Source: an uncultured Bacilli bacterium (GTDB lineage: Bacteria; Bacillota_I; Bacilli_A; RF39; UBA660). From it: 47,050 bases of DNA. Made by a program: the position numbers and the translations under genes. The stretch is from the NCBI GenBank assembly GCA_934098385.1, contig CAKOOJ010000007.1, positions 1 to 47,050 of the forward strand, in the 5' to 3' direction. The notes under the pieces are model-generated. The model was given only the letters and a program-made list of their open reading frames with translations. It was not told the DNA's origin and searched no databases. Below are positions 32,497 to 39,853 of the stretch, piece after piece. Every line of letters begins with the position of its first letter. The stretch's first letter is position 1.

Positions 32497-32585
32497 TGGT
32501 GCCCAAGGCCGGACTTGAACCGGCACGAGGGTTAAATCTCGCAGGATTTTAAGTCCTGTGCGTCTACCTGTTCCGCCACTTGGGC
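32497..32585 (-). tRNA. tRNA-Leu (TAA)
   Basis: 89 bases with class II variable arm and CCA. Acceptor GCCCAAG pairs with CTTGGGC; anticodon loop CTTAAAA gives TAA. First gene of the minus cluster. Confidence 0.97.
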
Positions 32586-32598
32586 GACACCACTCGGC

Positions 32599-32616
32599 GT
32601 CTTAATTAATTAAGAC
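32599..32616. other. Perfect 18-bp palindrome in the tRNA leader
   Basis: GTCTTAATTAATTAAGAC is self-complementary over all 18 bases and lies between the promoter and tRNA-Leu of the minus cluster. It could be a protein-binding site or, as RNA, a processing hairpin. No family recognised. Confidence 0.7.
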
Positions 32617-32622
32617 TATTTG

Positions 32623-32651
32623 AGTATAACCCAAAATTTAATTTAAATCAA
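32623..32651 (-). promoter_or_regulatory. Promoter of the minus-strand tRNA cluster
   Basis: On the minus strand TTGATT (32646-32651), 17 bases, TATACT (32623-32628), followed about 38 bases later by tRNA-Leu. Confidence 0.7.
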
Positions 32652-32740
32652 CACTTTTTTTCACTTTTTTTAAAAAAATAGCAAAAAAATTAAAGTTTTA
32701 TAAAAAATTACACTTTTTTTATGTTTTTTTCTAAAATTTG

Positions 32741-32770
32741 TTGACTAATTTTATTTTTATATGCTATAAT
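32741..32770 (+). promoter_or_regulatory. Promoter of the plus-strand tRNA cluster
   Basis: TTGACT (32741-32746) and TATAAT (32765-32770) spaced by 18 bases, with an extended -10 TGC directly before the TATAAT. tRNA-Ser starts 25 bases later. Confidence 0.8.
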
Positions 32771-32794
32771 CAACTTGTTCCTTGAAGAACAAAT

Positions 32795-32885
32795 GGAGAA
32801 ATACCCAAGTCCGGTTGAAGGGACTGGTCTTGAAAACCAGGAGGTCGGCAACGGCGCGGGGGTTCGAATCCCTCTTTCTCCGCCA
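32795..32885 (+). tRNA. tRNA-Ser (TGA)
   Basis: 91 bases with long variable arm and encoded CCA. Acceptor GGAGAAA pairs with TTTCTCC; anticodon loop CTTGAAA gives TGA. Confidence 0.97.
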
Positions 32886-32903
32886 ATTAAATTTTATACT
32901 TAT

Positions 32904-32980
32904 CGCGGGATGGAGCAGTTCGGTAGCTCGCTGGGCTCATAACCCAGAGGTCGTAGGTTCAAATCCTACTCCCGCAACCA
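32904..32980 (+). tRNA. Initiator tRNA-Met (CAT)
   Basis: 77 bases including CCA. The first pair is an unpaired C-A (CGCGGG / CCCGCA) and the anticodon stem ends in three G-C pairs (GGG CTCATAA CCC); both are initiator hallmarks. Confidence 0.96.
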
Positions 32981-32982
32981 AT

Positions 32983-33059
32983 GGTCCGTTAGTCTAGAGG
33001 CCTATGACGTCTGCCTGTCACGCAGAAGATCACGGGTTCGAATCCCGTACGGACCGCCA
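32983..33059 (+). tRNA. tRNA-Asp (GTC)
   Basis: 77 bases including CCA. Acceptor GGTCCGT pairs with ACGGACC, discriminator G; anticodon loop CTGTCAC gives GTC. Confidence 0.97.
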
Positions 33060-33068
33060 TTTTTTATT

Positions 33069-33144
<76 letters not shown>

Positions 33145-33156
33145 TTTAAAAATAGC

Positions 33157-33183
33157 AAAACACTAGCATTTAGTGTTTTTTTT
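33157..33183 (+). terminator. Terminator of the plus-strand tRNA cluster
   Basis: AAAACACTA (33157-33165) pairs with TAGTGTTTT (33171-33179), loop GCATT, followed by T. Confidence 0.85.
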
Positions 33184-33241
33184 CATACATAGCTATTTTT
33201 ACCCACATTGATACATAACTGCAATTATAACATTTACATCA

Positions 33242-33274
33242 AAAAAATATAGCTATCCCATAACTATATTTTTT
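33242..33274 (-). terminator. Terminator of the S1-domain gene
   Basis: AAAAAATATAG (33242-33252) pairs with CTATATTTTTT (33264-33274); the stem extends inward past one mismatch to a CCC/GGG loop. It overlaps the stop codon of the minus-strand gene and is symmetrical enough to act both ways. Confidence 0.75.
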
Positions 33275-33617
33275 AATGAATTTCTTTTAAAATATCATCC
33301 ATCCATTTTTCTAAATTTTCTTGTAAAGGAGAAAACCCTCTTACAGATTCCTTAACTTTTCTATTTTTATAAAATTCCTTATAATTTAAACCTTTAATAG
33401 ATAAACTTAATCTATTATTTTCTTTATCATAATCAATTACCTTCATAAAAATTCTCTCACCAATACTAACATATTTAGTTATATTTGATACATAATTATT
33501 AGCAATTTCACTGATATGAATTAAACCATCAGTATTCCCTACTTTAACAAAAATACCATAAGGTTCAATTCCAGTCACCTCTCCTTTTACAATACTTCCA
33601 ACTTCAAAGTCTTCCAT
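33273..33617 (-). CDS. S1 RNA-binding domain protein, CvfD/YugI (GSP13) family
   Basis: A 114-residue protein made of one S1 domain (residues 5-75: VGSIVKGEVTGIEPYGIFVKV, given in part as GEVTGIEPYGIFVKV, then GLIHISEIA and RLSLSIKGL) and a short C-terminal tail SVRGFSPLQENLEKWM. The tail matches general stress protein 13 (YugI) of Bacillus and CvfD of streptococci, which bind RNA and 30S subunits and regulate genes after transcription. GGTG lies before the ATG. It is monocistronic, between the tRNA cluster and the NifU-like gene. Confidence 0.9.
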   Translation of the reverse strand: MEDFEVGSIVKGEVTGIEPYGIFVKVGNTDGLIHISEIANNYVSNITKYVSIGERIFMKVIDYDKENNRLSLSIKGLNYKEFYKNRKVKESVRGFSPLQENLEKWMDDILKEIH

Positions 33618-33700
33618 TATTGCACCTCTTGCCCATTATTATATCAAATTTTATTTACTAAGTAAAATATTTTAGATATAATATATTCTGGTGAATAAAT

Positions 33701-33952
33701 ATGAAAGAAACAGAAACTAATAATAAAGACATAGAATTGATAAACGAAGTCATAAATGACATTAAACCATTCTTAAATTCAGATGGAGGAGATATAGAAT
33801 TTATTAAATATGAAGATGATTACGTATATGTAAAATTATTCGGTGCTTGTAGCCATTGTGGATATCAAGACTATACTCTAAACGATAACGTATACGAATT
33901 AATAAAAGAAAAAGTTCCTTCTTGTAAAGGAGTAATAAATGTAGAAATTTAA
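33701..33952 (+). CDS. NifU-like iron-sulfur cluster scaffold (C-terminal domain type)
   Basis: An 83-residue protein consisting solely of the NifU C-terminal domain. Typical are INDIKPFLNSDGGDIEFI (residues 18-35) and the cluster-binding CSHC pair in LFGACSHCGYQD. Such proteins (YutI/NfuA core) carry and deliver [4Fe-4S] clusters in the cytoplasm. The loop after the second cysteine is slightly altered (GYQDYTLND instead of the common SSTLK). The ATG follows GGTG. It is monocistronic and converges with the YutH-like gene, with only one base between stop codons. Confidence 0.92.
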   Translation: MKETETNNKDIELINEVINDIKPFLNSDGGDIEFIKYEDDYVYVKLFGACSHCGYQDYTLNDNVYELIKEKVPSCKGVINVEI

Positions 33953-33953
33953 T

Positions 33954-34844
33954 CTATATTTTTATTTTATCTAACCACTCTATTCTAAACATCTGATATT
34001 CATCATTAAATTTTAGATATAAAATTTTTAACATACTTAAATAACTATAAACTTTATTTAAAATAGGAACAACATCACTATCCTTACCATCTTCTAATAT
34101 AATTTTATCAAATATATCAAAATAAAATGTAGGATAAAGAAGTCTAGCATATAACAAATTAAACATTAAATTATTCAAATTCATTCTATTAATTAACACA
34201 ACAACATTATCTATATCAAAATCATCACTAACAACATAAGATTTAATATACTCTGCTATATCTCTAATACTATAATCTATTACATAATTAACTGGATTAT
34301 AATAATCTACTAAATAACAAGGATACTTCACTCTATTATGAACAATCCCAACACTACTATCCATATCATTAAATTTTTCCATCGTCATATTAAAATATAA
34401 TATTGCATTTTCTGCAAGGCCACTAAACATACCAAAAGAATTTAAAACAGTCTGATACTTAATACCTAGTTCTCTAATCTGTACTTCATAATAATCAAGT
34501 CTTTCTCCCCATAAATTACCCCAATTAACACCATTTGAATTAACTGGATAATATTTAAACTCATCAAACTTTATTTCATATTTTAATATACCTCTTACTT
34601 TTAACAAAACATATTTTTTTTTATCTACATCAGCAAATAAATTACCTTCTTTATTCAATACAATATTAAAACTTTCTATATTATTTTCTATTATATACTT
34701 GTAAATATTTTCTACTACACTAATATCATTTAATACTAAATAAAACAAAAAAAGTTCATTATTAAAATAGAAAAAATAATTATTATCACTTTTATTTAAT
34801 TCATCAACTAATATATCATAATAATTGTATATAACATTTTTCAT
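33954..34844 (-). CDS. YutH-like kinase-fold protein, probable spore coat-associated
   Basis: A 296-residue protein resembling YutH/CotI-type aminoglycoside phosphotransferase-fold proteins that localise to the spore. Supporting segments are NWGNLWGERLDYYEVQIREL, then FSGLAENAILYF, the pseudo-catalytic loop GIVHNRVKYP and DYYNPVNYVIDYSIRDIAEY. The catalytic His-Asp pair of true kinases appears altered (VHNR), so it may be a pseudokinase. YutH and YutD are also near neighbours in Bacillus genomes, and here a YutD homologue lies two genes upstream. Expression during sporulation is inferred. Confidence 0.6.
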   Translation of the reverse strand: MKNVIYNYYDILVDELNKSDNNYFFYFNNELFLFYLVLNDISVVENIYKYIIENNIESFNIVLNKEGNLFADVDKKKYVLLKVRGILKYEIKFDEFKYYPVNSNGVNWGNLWGERLDYYEVQIRELGIKYQTVLNSFGMFSGLAENAILYFNMTMEKFNDMDSSVGIVHNRVKYPCYLVDYYNPVNYVIDYSIRDIAEYIKSYVVSDDFDIDNVVVLINRMNLNNLMFNLLYARLLYPTFYFDIFDKIILEDGKDSDVVPILNKVYSYLSMLKILYLKFNDEYQMFRIEWLDKIKI

Positions 34845-34890
34845 ATAATCACTAATAAATTATATGAAAAAAACTAAGCATTATACTTAG

Positions 34891-35928
34891 TTATCCTTGT
34901 AATATTTTTAAATCATCTAAAGTTCCATTATTATTAAATAAGTTAGAAGCAGTATTGTCACTTACATTACTTTTTAACATATCATTTTCCTCTTTATATA
35001 CATTAGCAAGTTCAGTAAACAACTTAATTTTTTTCTCGTTCAATTCTATTTGTTTACTTACATCAACATTATTGTTTATAACACTAGAACTATTGGTATT
35101 ATTATTTTCATTATTAACCCTATCATTTATAGGCTCTACAACTGGAGTATTAAATATATTACCAACATCACTATTACCATTAAATACATTATTATTATTT
35201 TGAATAGGAGCATCTAATGGTTTATTTACGTCTTCTTCTGTTATATTAAATGGAGTACTTGGTTGATCAAATATATTAGGTTCATTCGATACTTTAAAAC
35301 CGCTGTCAATTCCAGATGGTTTTACACTATTAATATTAAGAGCAGGACCATTTTCATCGCCATTTGGAATATTAGGAGTAGAAACAGGATTAATAGGTTC
35401 AACATTAGGAACAACATGTTCTGAACTAGTATTTAAATTAACTGGACTACCTTCCATATTAAAATTATTTTGTATATTCGGAATAGAACTAATTTGTACA
35501 GGTTCACTTTGAGGTTGTTGAACTTGAGTTTGAATTTCTGGAGTTTCATTAAAACTTTGACTCAATAAATCTTTATTTGTTCCAATACTTACTTCTGTGT
35601 TTTTACTATATGCATTTTTAATTGCATCAATATTAGTATTATTTAACGCAATTGCTCTAGCTTCACCAATCTTAACAGGATTGGAATAATTCAAGAATTT
35701 GACAGTGCTATTCCTCATTATAATTTGTTGCATATCCTTTTTTAAATCTGTCCATTCAACATCACTAATAGTCCCAGTTTCACATGCAACATACATTTTA
35801 ATTAAACCATCTTGTACTGTTTCATTCTTCGTATAAAACAAATAATTTTTACCATTATTACCAGTAAAATAACATATTAAAGTAACACTAGTATTCATTC
35901 CATTTGATTCAATTATATTTACATTCAT
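34891..35928 (-). CDS. Unknown Asn/Pro-rich protein with C-terminal coiled coil
   Basis: A 345-residue protein. Residues 1-105 look like a compact domain (NVNIIESNGMNTSVTLICYF, then YFTGNNGKNYLFYTKNETVQ), followed by a long disordered stretch rich in Asn, Pro, Ser and Gln (about 115-285) with repeated PNI and PVN motifs. A short coiled coil lies at 290-330 (KQIELNEKKIKLFTELANVY). No signal peptide or membrane helix is present. The ATG at 35928 follows GAGGG by 6 bases; an in-frame start 15 codons earlier has no site. Function unknown. It is flanked by sporulation-related genes but the link is only positional. Confidence 0.7.
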   Translation of the reverse strand: MNVNIIESNGMNTSVTLICYFTGNNGKNYLFYTKNETVQDGLIKMYVACETGTISDVEWTDLKKDMQQIIMRNSTVKFLNYSNPVKIGEARAIALNNTNIDAIKNAYSKNTEVSIGTNKDLLSQSFNETPEIQTQVQQPQSEPVQISSIPNIQNNFNMEGSPVNLNTSSEHVVPNVEPINPVSTPNIPNGDENGPALNINSVKPSGIDSGFKVSNEPNIFDQPSTPFNITEEDVNKPLDAPIQNNNNVFNGNSDVGNIFNTPVVEPINDRVNNENNNTNSSSVINNNVDVSKQIELNEKKIKLFTELANVYKEENDMLKSNVSDNTASNLFNNNGTLDDLKILQG

Positions 35929-35973
35929 CGATATCCCTCTTATTCTAAAATAATTGTAGCATAAAACATTCAA

Positions 35974-35995
35974 AAAAAAAAGACTAAATCTTTTT
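35974..35995 (-). terminator. Weak terminator after yutD
   Basis: AAAAAGA (35977-35983) and TCTTTTT (35989-35995) form an AT-only stem overlapping the yutD stop codon, followed by nine T on the minus strand. Confidence 0.45.
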
Positions 35996-36253
35996 CAAAA
36001 CAAAATATTTACATTGATAAGCACAATTCTCTTCAATATACTTATCTTTATTCTTAATTTTATTTAATTCTTTAGCCTCTTTTTTATTATTTTCATAAAA
36101 GCCTTTTAATCTTAATTTATTATAAGCATAATCTCCTACAATGTAATCATATTTATAAAAATAGTCAGTAAAATATTCTTTAAATTCTTCTTCATTAAAA
36201 GCCTCTCTAAAGTTTTCAATCAAATCATATTTTTTATCATCAATTATAACCAT
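35984..36253 (-). CDS. yutD: YutD family protein (DUF1027)
   Basis: An 89-residue protein matching YutD. The signature YDYIVGDYAYNKLRLKGFY (residues 35-53) and the ending ENCAYQCKYFVLKKI are almost family-consensus; YutD of Bacillus has YDYIVGDWGYGQLRLKGF and ends CNFGCAYFVLK. The family is small, soluble and of unknown biochemical function. The start lies one base after the stop of the upstream 263-residue gene, so they are probably co-translated. Length is close to the usual 90-100 residues. Confidence 0.88.
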   Translation of the reverse strand: MVIIDDKKYDLIENFREAFNEEEFKEYFTDYFYKYDYIVGDYAYNKLRLKGFYENNKKEAKELNKIKNKDKYIEENCAYQCKYFVLKKI

Positions 36254-36254
36254 A

Positions 36255-37046
36255 CTAACCTCTCATAACATGTAATGCTATCATAATACCAATCATAATT
36301 TCAGTAGTCATAATACTAAGTAACATCAAAGTATCAACAAACCCATTACCACTAGTAATTATTAAATTTTTTGGTATAAATTTCTTATTTCTCTTTTCCG
36401 TATCTTTTTCACTTTCTAAAATACGATTATTAATATTTCTAACTTTCTCTTCACTCATTCGTGACATATCATCTTTATCTATACCATATTTATCATATAC
36501 ACTACTACTTAACAAATCATTTCTAATTCTTTTAAATTTAATATTATTATTTAATAATACTTTTTTTCTATTCCAATACATAGGAACTATATTAACATCT
36601 TTAGTAATTAAATTATGTAATGTAGCAAAATTATTATTCTTAGGATCGAAATATTTATCAAAAAACTCTATTTCATTATCAGTAAACTTTATAATCTTAT
36701 TTCTATATATAATCATATTAATTAAAACAATCTCTATTTTACTAGTTATATCAGTTTTACCAACATTCTTTTCACTATTTAACCACTTAGAATAATCTCC
36801 CATTAAATTAATAAATTCATTCATTTCTTTTTCACTTAATCCATACATAATCAAATTGGCTTTAAAACTATTAATATTATTAATTCTATAAGGATTTAAT
36901 ATATTTATATCACCATATATTTTACATAAACATCTAATAATATATGTTTCAAATATATGTGCTTTATCATAATCTTTACCCTGTTTTATAAGTAAGTAAT
37001 TACTTATACCAGCATCAATACTATCATTAACAAAAATATTATTCAT
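36255..37046 (-). CDS. Unknown protein with C-terminal membrane segment
   Basis: A 263-residue protein. The body (1-215) is helical and charged with no recognised domain; RMSEEKVRNINNRILESEKD (about 194-213) is a likely exposed helix. The C-terminal 35 residues are hydrophobic (DTLMLLSIMTTEIMIGIMIALHV) and should anchor it in the membrane, perhaps as one or two short helices. GGTG precedes the ATG. It forms an operon with yutD. Two genes away is another tail-anchored unknown (37862-38653), on the other side of yunB. Confidence 0.7.
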   Translation of the reverse strand: MNNIFVNDSIDAGISNYLLIKQGKDYDKAHIFETYIIRCLCKIYGDINILNPYRINNINSFKANLIMYGLSEKEMNEFINLMGDYSKWLNSEKNVGKTDITSKIEIVLINMIIYRNKIIKFTDNEIEFFDKYFDPKNNNFATLHNLITKDVNIVPMYWNRKKVLLNNNIKFKRIRNDLLSSSVYDKYGIDKDDMSRMSEEKVRNINNRILESEKDTEKRNKKFIPKNLIITSGNGFVDTLMLLSIMTTEIMIGIMIALHVMRG

Positions 37047-37110
37047 AAGTAATCACCACCTACTATAAAAAGTATATCACTTTTACTATTCATATTCTAT
37101 ATTAAAATAC

Positions 37111-37830
37111 TTACTTTACATCACTATTTACTACACTACTACTTTTATTTATTGTTCCACCTAGTACACTAGGAACTTCTCCATTAATTAATTTGCTACT
37201 AATTAAAAACTTATATTTAACATTACTAAATCTATTCTTAGTAGGCATCTCTAAAACTTCCTCTACATCTATATTTATATATAATTTAATTAAAGAATTA
37301 TTAATACCATAATTTTCAACTACAACATCTACATAAGCATCTATATTTTCTAAAAAGCTTACCTTTACTGGAATCTTAGGACCTAATCTAGAAAATAAAC
37401 TATTTCCCAAACTAACTCCAACTGGCATAAATATAATAATACCATTATCACCCTTTATTATTTCTAAATTATGGTAATTGCTAATCTTACCCATTTCTAA
37501 ATTCTTTACATTACTTTCCAAATCAACAATAATATTATTTAATAATTTATTACACATAACATTATCTATATCAACACTTACAATATTATTATTAACCAAA
37601 TTAACTTTAATATAATCATTACTATCAACATTTAAATATTTCTTTATGGTATCATTCATATAATACTTAGTAATTTCATCTAACTTTAATTTAGTTAAAA
37701 AAGATACACTCTCTCCTAACTTCTTTCCCAATGTATTAAACACAACAATATCTATAAATATAACTATAATAATTACATACATAAATATATTTCTAAACCT
37801 AATTTTTTTTATTTTATAAAAACGTTTCAT
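37111..37830 (-). CDS. yunB: Sporulation protein YunB
   Basis: A 239-residue protein with one N-terminal membrane helix (NIFMYVIIIVIFIDIVVF, about 14-31) and an outer domain. The signature segments IIIFMPVGVSLGNSLFSRLG, GPKIPVKVSFL, VENYGINNSLIKLYI and ISSKLINGEVPSVLGG match YunB, a sigma-E-controlled protein of the mother cell needed for normal spore formation in Bacillus. No Shine-Dalgarno is present before the ATG. A CATAAAATA sporulation-type -10 lies just 5-13 bases upstream, after a terminator, so the mRNA is probably leaderless. Confidence 0.87.
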   Translation of the reverse strand: MKRFYKIKKIRFRNIFMYVIIIVIFIDIVVFNTLGKKLGESVSFLTKLKLDEITKYYMNDTIKKYLNVDSNDYIKVNLVNNNIVSVDIDNVMCNKLLNNIIVDLESNVKNLEMGKISNYHNLEIIKGDNGIIIFMPVGVSLGNSLFSRLGPKIPVKVSFLENIDAYVDVVVENYGINNSLIKLYINIDVEEVLEMPTKNRFSNVKYKFLISSKLINGEVPSVLGGTINKSSSVVNSDVK

Positions 37831-37834
37831 AATA

Positions 37835-37843
37835 TATTTTATG
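37835..37843 (-). promoter_or_regulatory. Sporulation-type -10 element directly before yunB
   Basis: CATAAAATA on the minus strand fits the CATANNNTA core used by sigma-E and sigma-K. An ATA lies 16 bases upstream, acceptable as a sigma-E -35. Only four bases separate it from the ATG, so transcription would start at or next to the start codon. Confidence 0.5.
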
Positions 37844-37873
37844 AAAAAAATAAGAACTATATTAAAATAGTCC
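37844..37873 (-). terminator. Terminator between the 263-residue gene and yunB
   Basis: On the minus strand GGACTAT and ATAGTTC form a 7-bp stem (one G-U) around a 6-base loop, followed by TTATTTTTTT. The upstream stop codon is in the loop. Confidence 0.65.
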
Positions 37874-38653
37874 TAAATTAAAATATTTATTAAGAAATAT
37901 AACAGCAAGTATAATTAATATAACAACAAATACTATACCAACAATTTTAATAGCAATATTATTAGATTTTAAATCTTTCTCTAATTCTTTAAAATCATCA
38001 TATTTATCTTCTATACTTAAATCTTCTTCATCTAAGTTATCTTCTGTTTTTGTACTAATTTCTTCTTTATCTAACTCCATAGTTTTATAAACAGTATTAG
38101 TATCATTATCACTTAAATCACTTAATAAATCTAATGCAGTTGTATTACCCGTACTATTTTTCTTACTATTTTGTAGTTCTAAATTAGTAATAGTGTTTAT
38201 TAAATTAACTATATTTTCTTCGCTATCTTCCATTACTTCTTCTTCAGTAGTTTCATCTATATTTAATTTTTTTAATATATCATATTGTGTATCATGTACT
38301 TTTTTTAATCTTTCTTTTTCATAATCTACATTTTGTGTTTTTTTAGCTTTCTCTAATATAGCATTTATATCATATTCTTTAGTATCATATTTTTTATCTT
38401 CTATAATCTCTTCATCTTGTTCTCTAAATTTTAAACTACGTTTATCATATTCATCTCTATATCTTTTATCAAGCATATCTTTTACTTTATCAACATCTAT
38501 TCTACTTATATCTTCCCCAATAACAGTAGCATTGCTAGCAATATCAAATTTATCTATATCACTAGTTTTTATTTGTTCATATAAATCTTTATTTTTTTCT
38601 GCTCTACTTTTTAAATTAGGAGTTTCAGCATATTTATCCATTCTTGAGTTCAT
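37862..38653 (-). CDS. Unknown acidic tail-anchored membrane protein
   Basis: A 263-residue protein with a long, charged and probably disordered or coiled-coil cytoplasmic part rich in Lys, Asp and Glu (for example NAILEKAKKTQNVDYEKERL and DYEKERLKKVHDTQYDILKK). It ends with one membrane helix at the C-terminus (IAIKIVGIVFVVILIILAVI) and the short tail NKYFNLGLF. I recognise no family. The ATG at 38653 follows AGGTG by 6 bases; a GTG three codons earlier overlaps that site. It is alone between terminators, next to sporulation genes. Confidence 0.72.
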   Translation of the reverse strand: MNSRMDKYAETPNLKSRAEKNKDLYEQIKTSDIDKFDIASNATVIGEDISRIDVDKVKDMLDKRYRDEYDKRSLKFREQDEEIIEDKKYDTKEYDINAILEKAKKTQNVDYEKERLKKVHDTQYDILKKLNIDETTEEEVMEDSEENIVNLINTITNLELQNSKKNSTGNTTALDLLSDLSDNDTNTVYKTMELDKEEISTKTEDNLDEEDLSIEDKYDDFKELEKDLKSNNIAIKIVGIVFVVILIILAVIFLNKYFNLGLF

Positions 38654-38713
38654 ATAAATCACCTATCATGTTAATGATATCATAGTTTCAAACATTATTC
38701 TACATTTTTTTAA

Positions 38714-38742
38714 TTGATAATTATATTTTATTAGTATATAAT
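38714..38742 (+). promoter_or_regulatory. Promoter of the ferredoxin gene
   Basis: TTGATA (38714-38719) and TATAAT (38737-38742) are separated by 17 bases, 21 bases before the start codon. Confidence 0.75.
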
Positions 38743-38763
38743 ATTTTTATTGGAGGAAATAAT

Positions 38764-39072
38764 ATGAGTAAAATAATTTTTGATAAAGAAAGATGTATAG
38801 GTTGTGGATATTGTTTTAGTATTGCACCAGAAAATTTTGAATGTAATGATGAAGGAAGAGCAAGTATGATTAGTGATAAGATCACTGATGAAGCAATTGA
38901 AGCAAGTGAAGGTTGTCCTGTTAGTGCAATTTTAATAGACGATTCATGCAACTCACATAATTGTTCTTGTGAACATTGTGAATGTGGCAACGATTGTGAT
39001 TGTGAAGAAAACTGTGATTGTGATGAAAACTGTAATTGCAATGAATCATGTAGTTGTGGTTGCCAAGATTAA
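38764..39072 (+). CDS. Ferredoxin fused to a metallothionein-like cysteine-rich tail
   Basis: A 102-residue protein. Residues 1-60 are a single-cluster [4Fe-4S] ferredoxin: CIGCGYC (Cys11, 14, 17) and the distal EGCPVSA (Cys51), close to Firmicute Fer proteins. Residues 62-100 add 14 cysteines in a regular CxC-xxx-CxC pattern (CDCEENCDCDENCNC), with acidic residues and Asn between, which resembles a metallothionein. Ferredoxins of this type usually end near residue 60-80 without such a tail. Redox carrier function is secure; the tail may bind zinc, copper or store metal. Strong GGAGG precedes the ATG. It is monocistronic with own promoter and terminator. Confidence 0.9.
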   Translation: MSKIIFDKERCIGCGYCFSIAPENFECNDEGRASMISDKITDEAIEASEGCPVSAILIDDSCNSHNCSCEHCECGNDCDCEENCDCDENCNCNESCSCGCQD

Positions 39073-39088
39073 TAAAATATAAATAAAC

Positions 39089-39113
39089 AAAAAAATCCAA
39101 AATTGGATTTTTT
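39089..39113. terminator. Bidirectional terminator between ferredoxin gene and uppS
   Basis: AAAAATCC and GGATTTTT pair around AAAATT, with A-run and T-run on the two sides. Confidence 0.75.
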
Positions 39114-39819
39114 ATTTTGCATTACCAAATCTTCTATCTCTTTTGTTATAACTCTCAACAGCTCTATCAAATTCTTGATTATTAAAATCAGGAAATAAAG
39201 TATCTGTAAAATAAAATTCAGAATAAGTACTTTGATAAGGCATAAAATTACTTAATCTGTATTCACCACTAGTTCTAATTAATAAATCTAATGGTGGTAA
39301 ATTATTATATAAATACCTATAAAAACTATTTTTATCAATATCATCTATATTTAATTCACCATTATTTACTAACTCTACAATTTTTTTAGTAGCATCAATA
39401 ATTTCTTCTTGTCCACCATAATTTAAACAAATATTTAGTATTCCCCTTTTATTATTTTTTGTTTCCTCAACTATTTTATGCATGGAAGCAAGTACATCTT
39501 CTCTTAAAGGTTCTCTTCTACCAGAAAATATAACTTTAATATCATTATCTTTAATTTTTTGCATTTTTTTATTAAACATAGTTATAAACAAATTCATTAA
39601 ATAATCAACTTCTTCTTTACTACGTTTAAAATTATCCGTAGAAAAAGCATAAACACTCAATACTTGAACGCCACACTCTATCGCATAAAGAGCAATATTT
39701 TCTAATGTTTTACTTCCTTCTAAATGACCAAAACTACGTTTCTTTCCTCTCATTTTAGCCCATCTACCATTGCCATCCATAATAATACCAACATGTTTAG
39801 GTATAACAATATTTTCCAT
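39112..39819 (-). CDS. uppS: Undecaprenyl diphosphate synthase
   Basis: A 235-residue cis-prenyltransferase that condenses isopentenyl diphosphate onto farnesyl diphosphate to make the undecaprenyl carrier for wall polymers. The catalytic start HVGIIMDGNGRWAKMRG (residues 9-25) contains the essential Asp. SVYAFSTDNFKRSKEEV, the RREPLRE segment, LNICLNYGGQEEI and the C-terminal DLLIRTSGEYRLSNFMPYQ with the RxSGE motif are all present. It acts at the cytoplasmic membrane face. A cdsA gene does not follow, unlike the usual order. The ribosome binding site is weak (AAAGTGGTG). Confidence 0.96.
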   Translation of the reverse strand: MENIVIPKHVGIIMDGNGRWAKMRGKKRSFGHLEGSKTLENIALYAIECGVQVLSVYAFSTDNFKRSKEEVDYLMNLFITMFNKKMQKIKDNDIKVIFSGRREPLREDVLASMHKIVEETKNNKRGILNICLNYGGQEEIIDATKKIVELVNNGELNIDDIDKNSFYRYLYNNLPPLDLLIRTSGEYRLSNFMPYQSTYSEFYFTDTLFPDFNNQEFDRAVESYNKRDRRFGNAK

Positions 39820-39853
39820 AATTCACCACTTTCAAAAAAAAAAATAAAATAAA

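Noticed and set aside
32141..32997. Open frames across the tRNA genes (32141-32440 and 32782-32997).
   Set aside because: They are translations of tRNA sequence; the cloverleaf structures are complete.
38721..39041. Minus-strand open frame of 106 codons opposite the ferredoxin.
   Set aside because: Gln/Ser repeats are the antisense of the cysteine-rich tail; the plus-strand gene has a promoter, ribosome binding site and family match.
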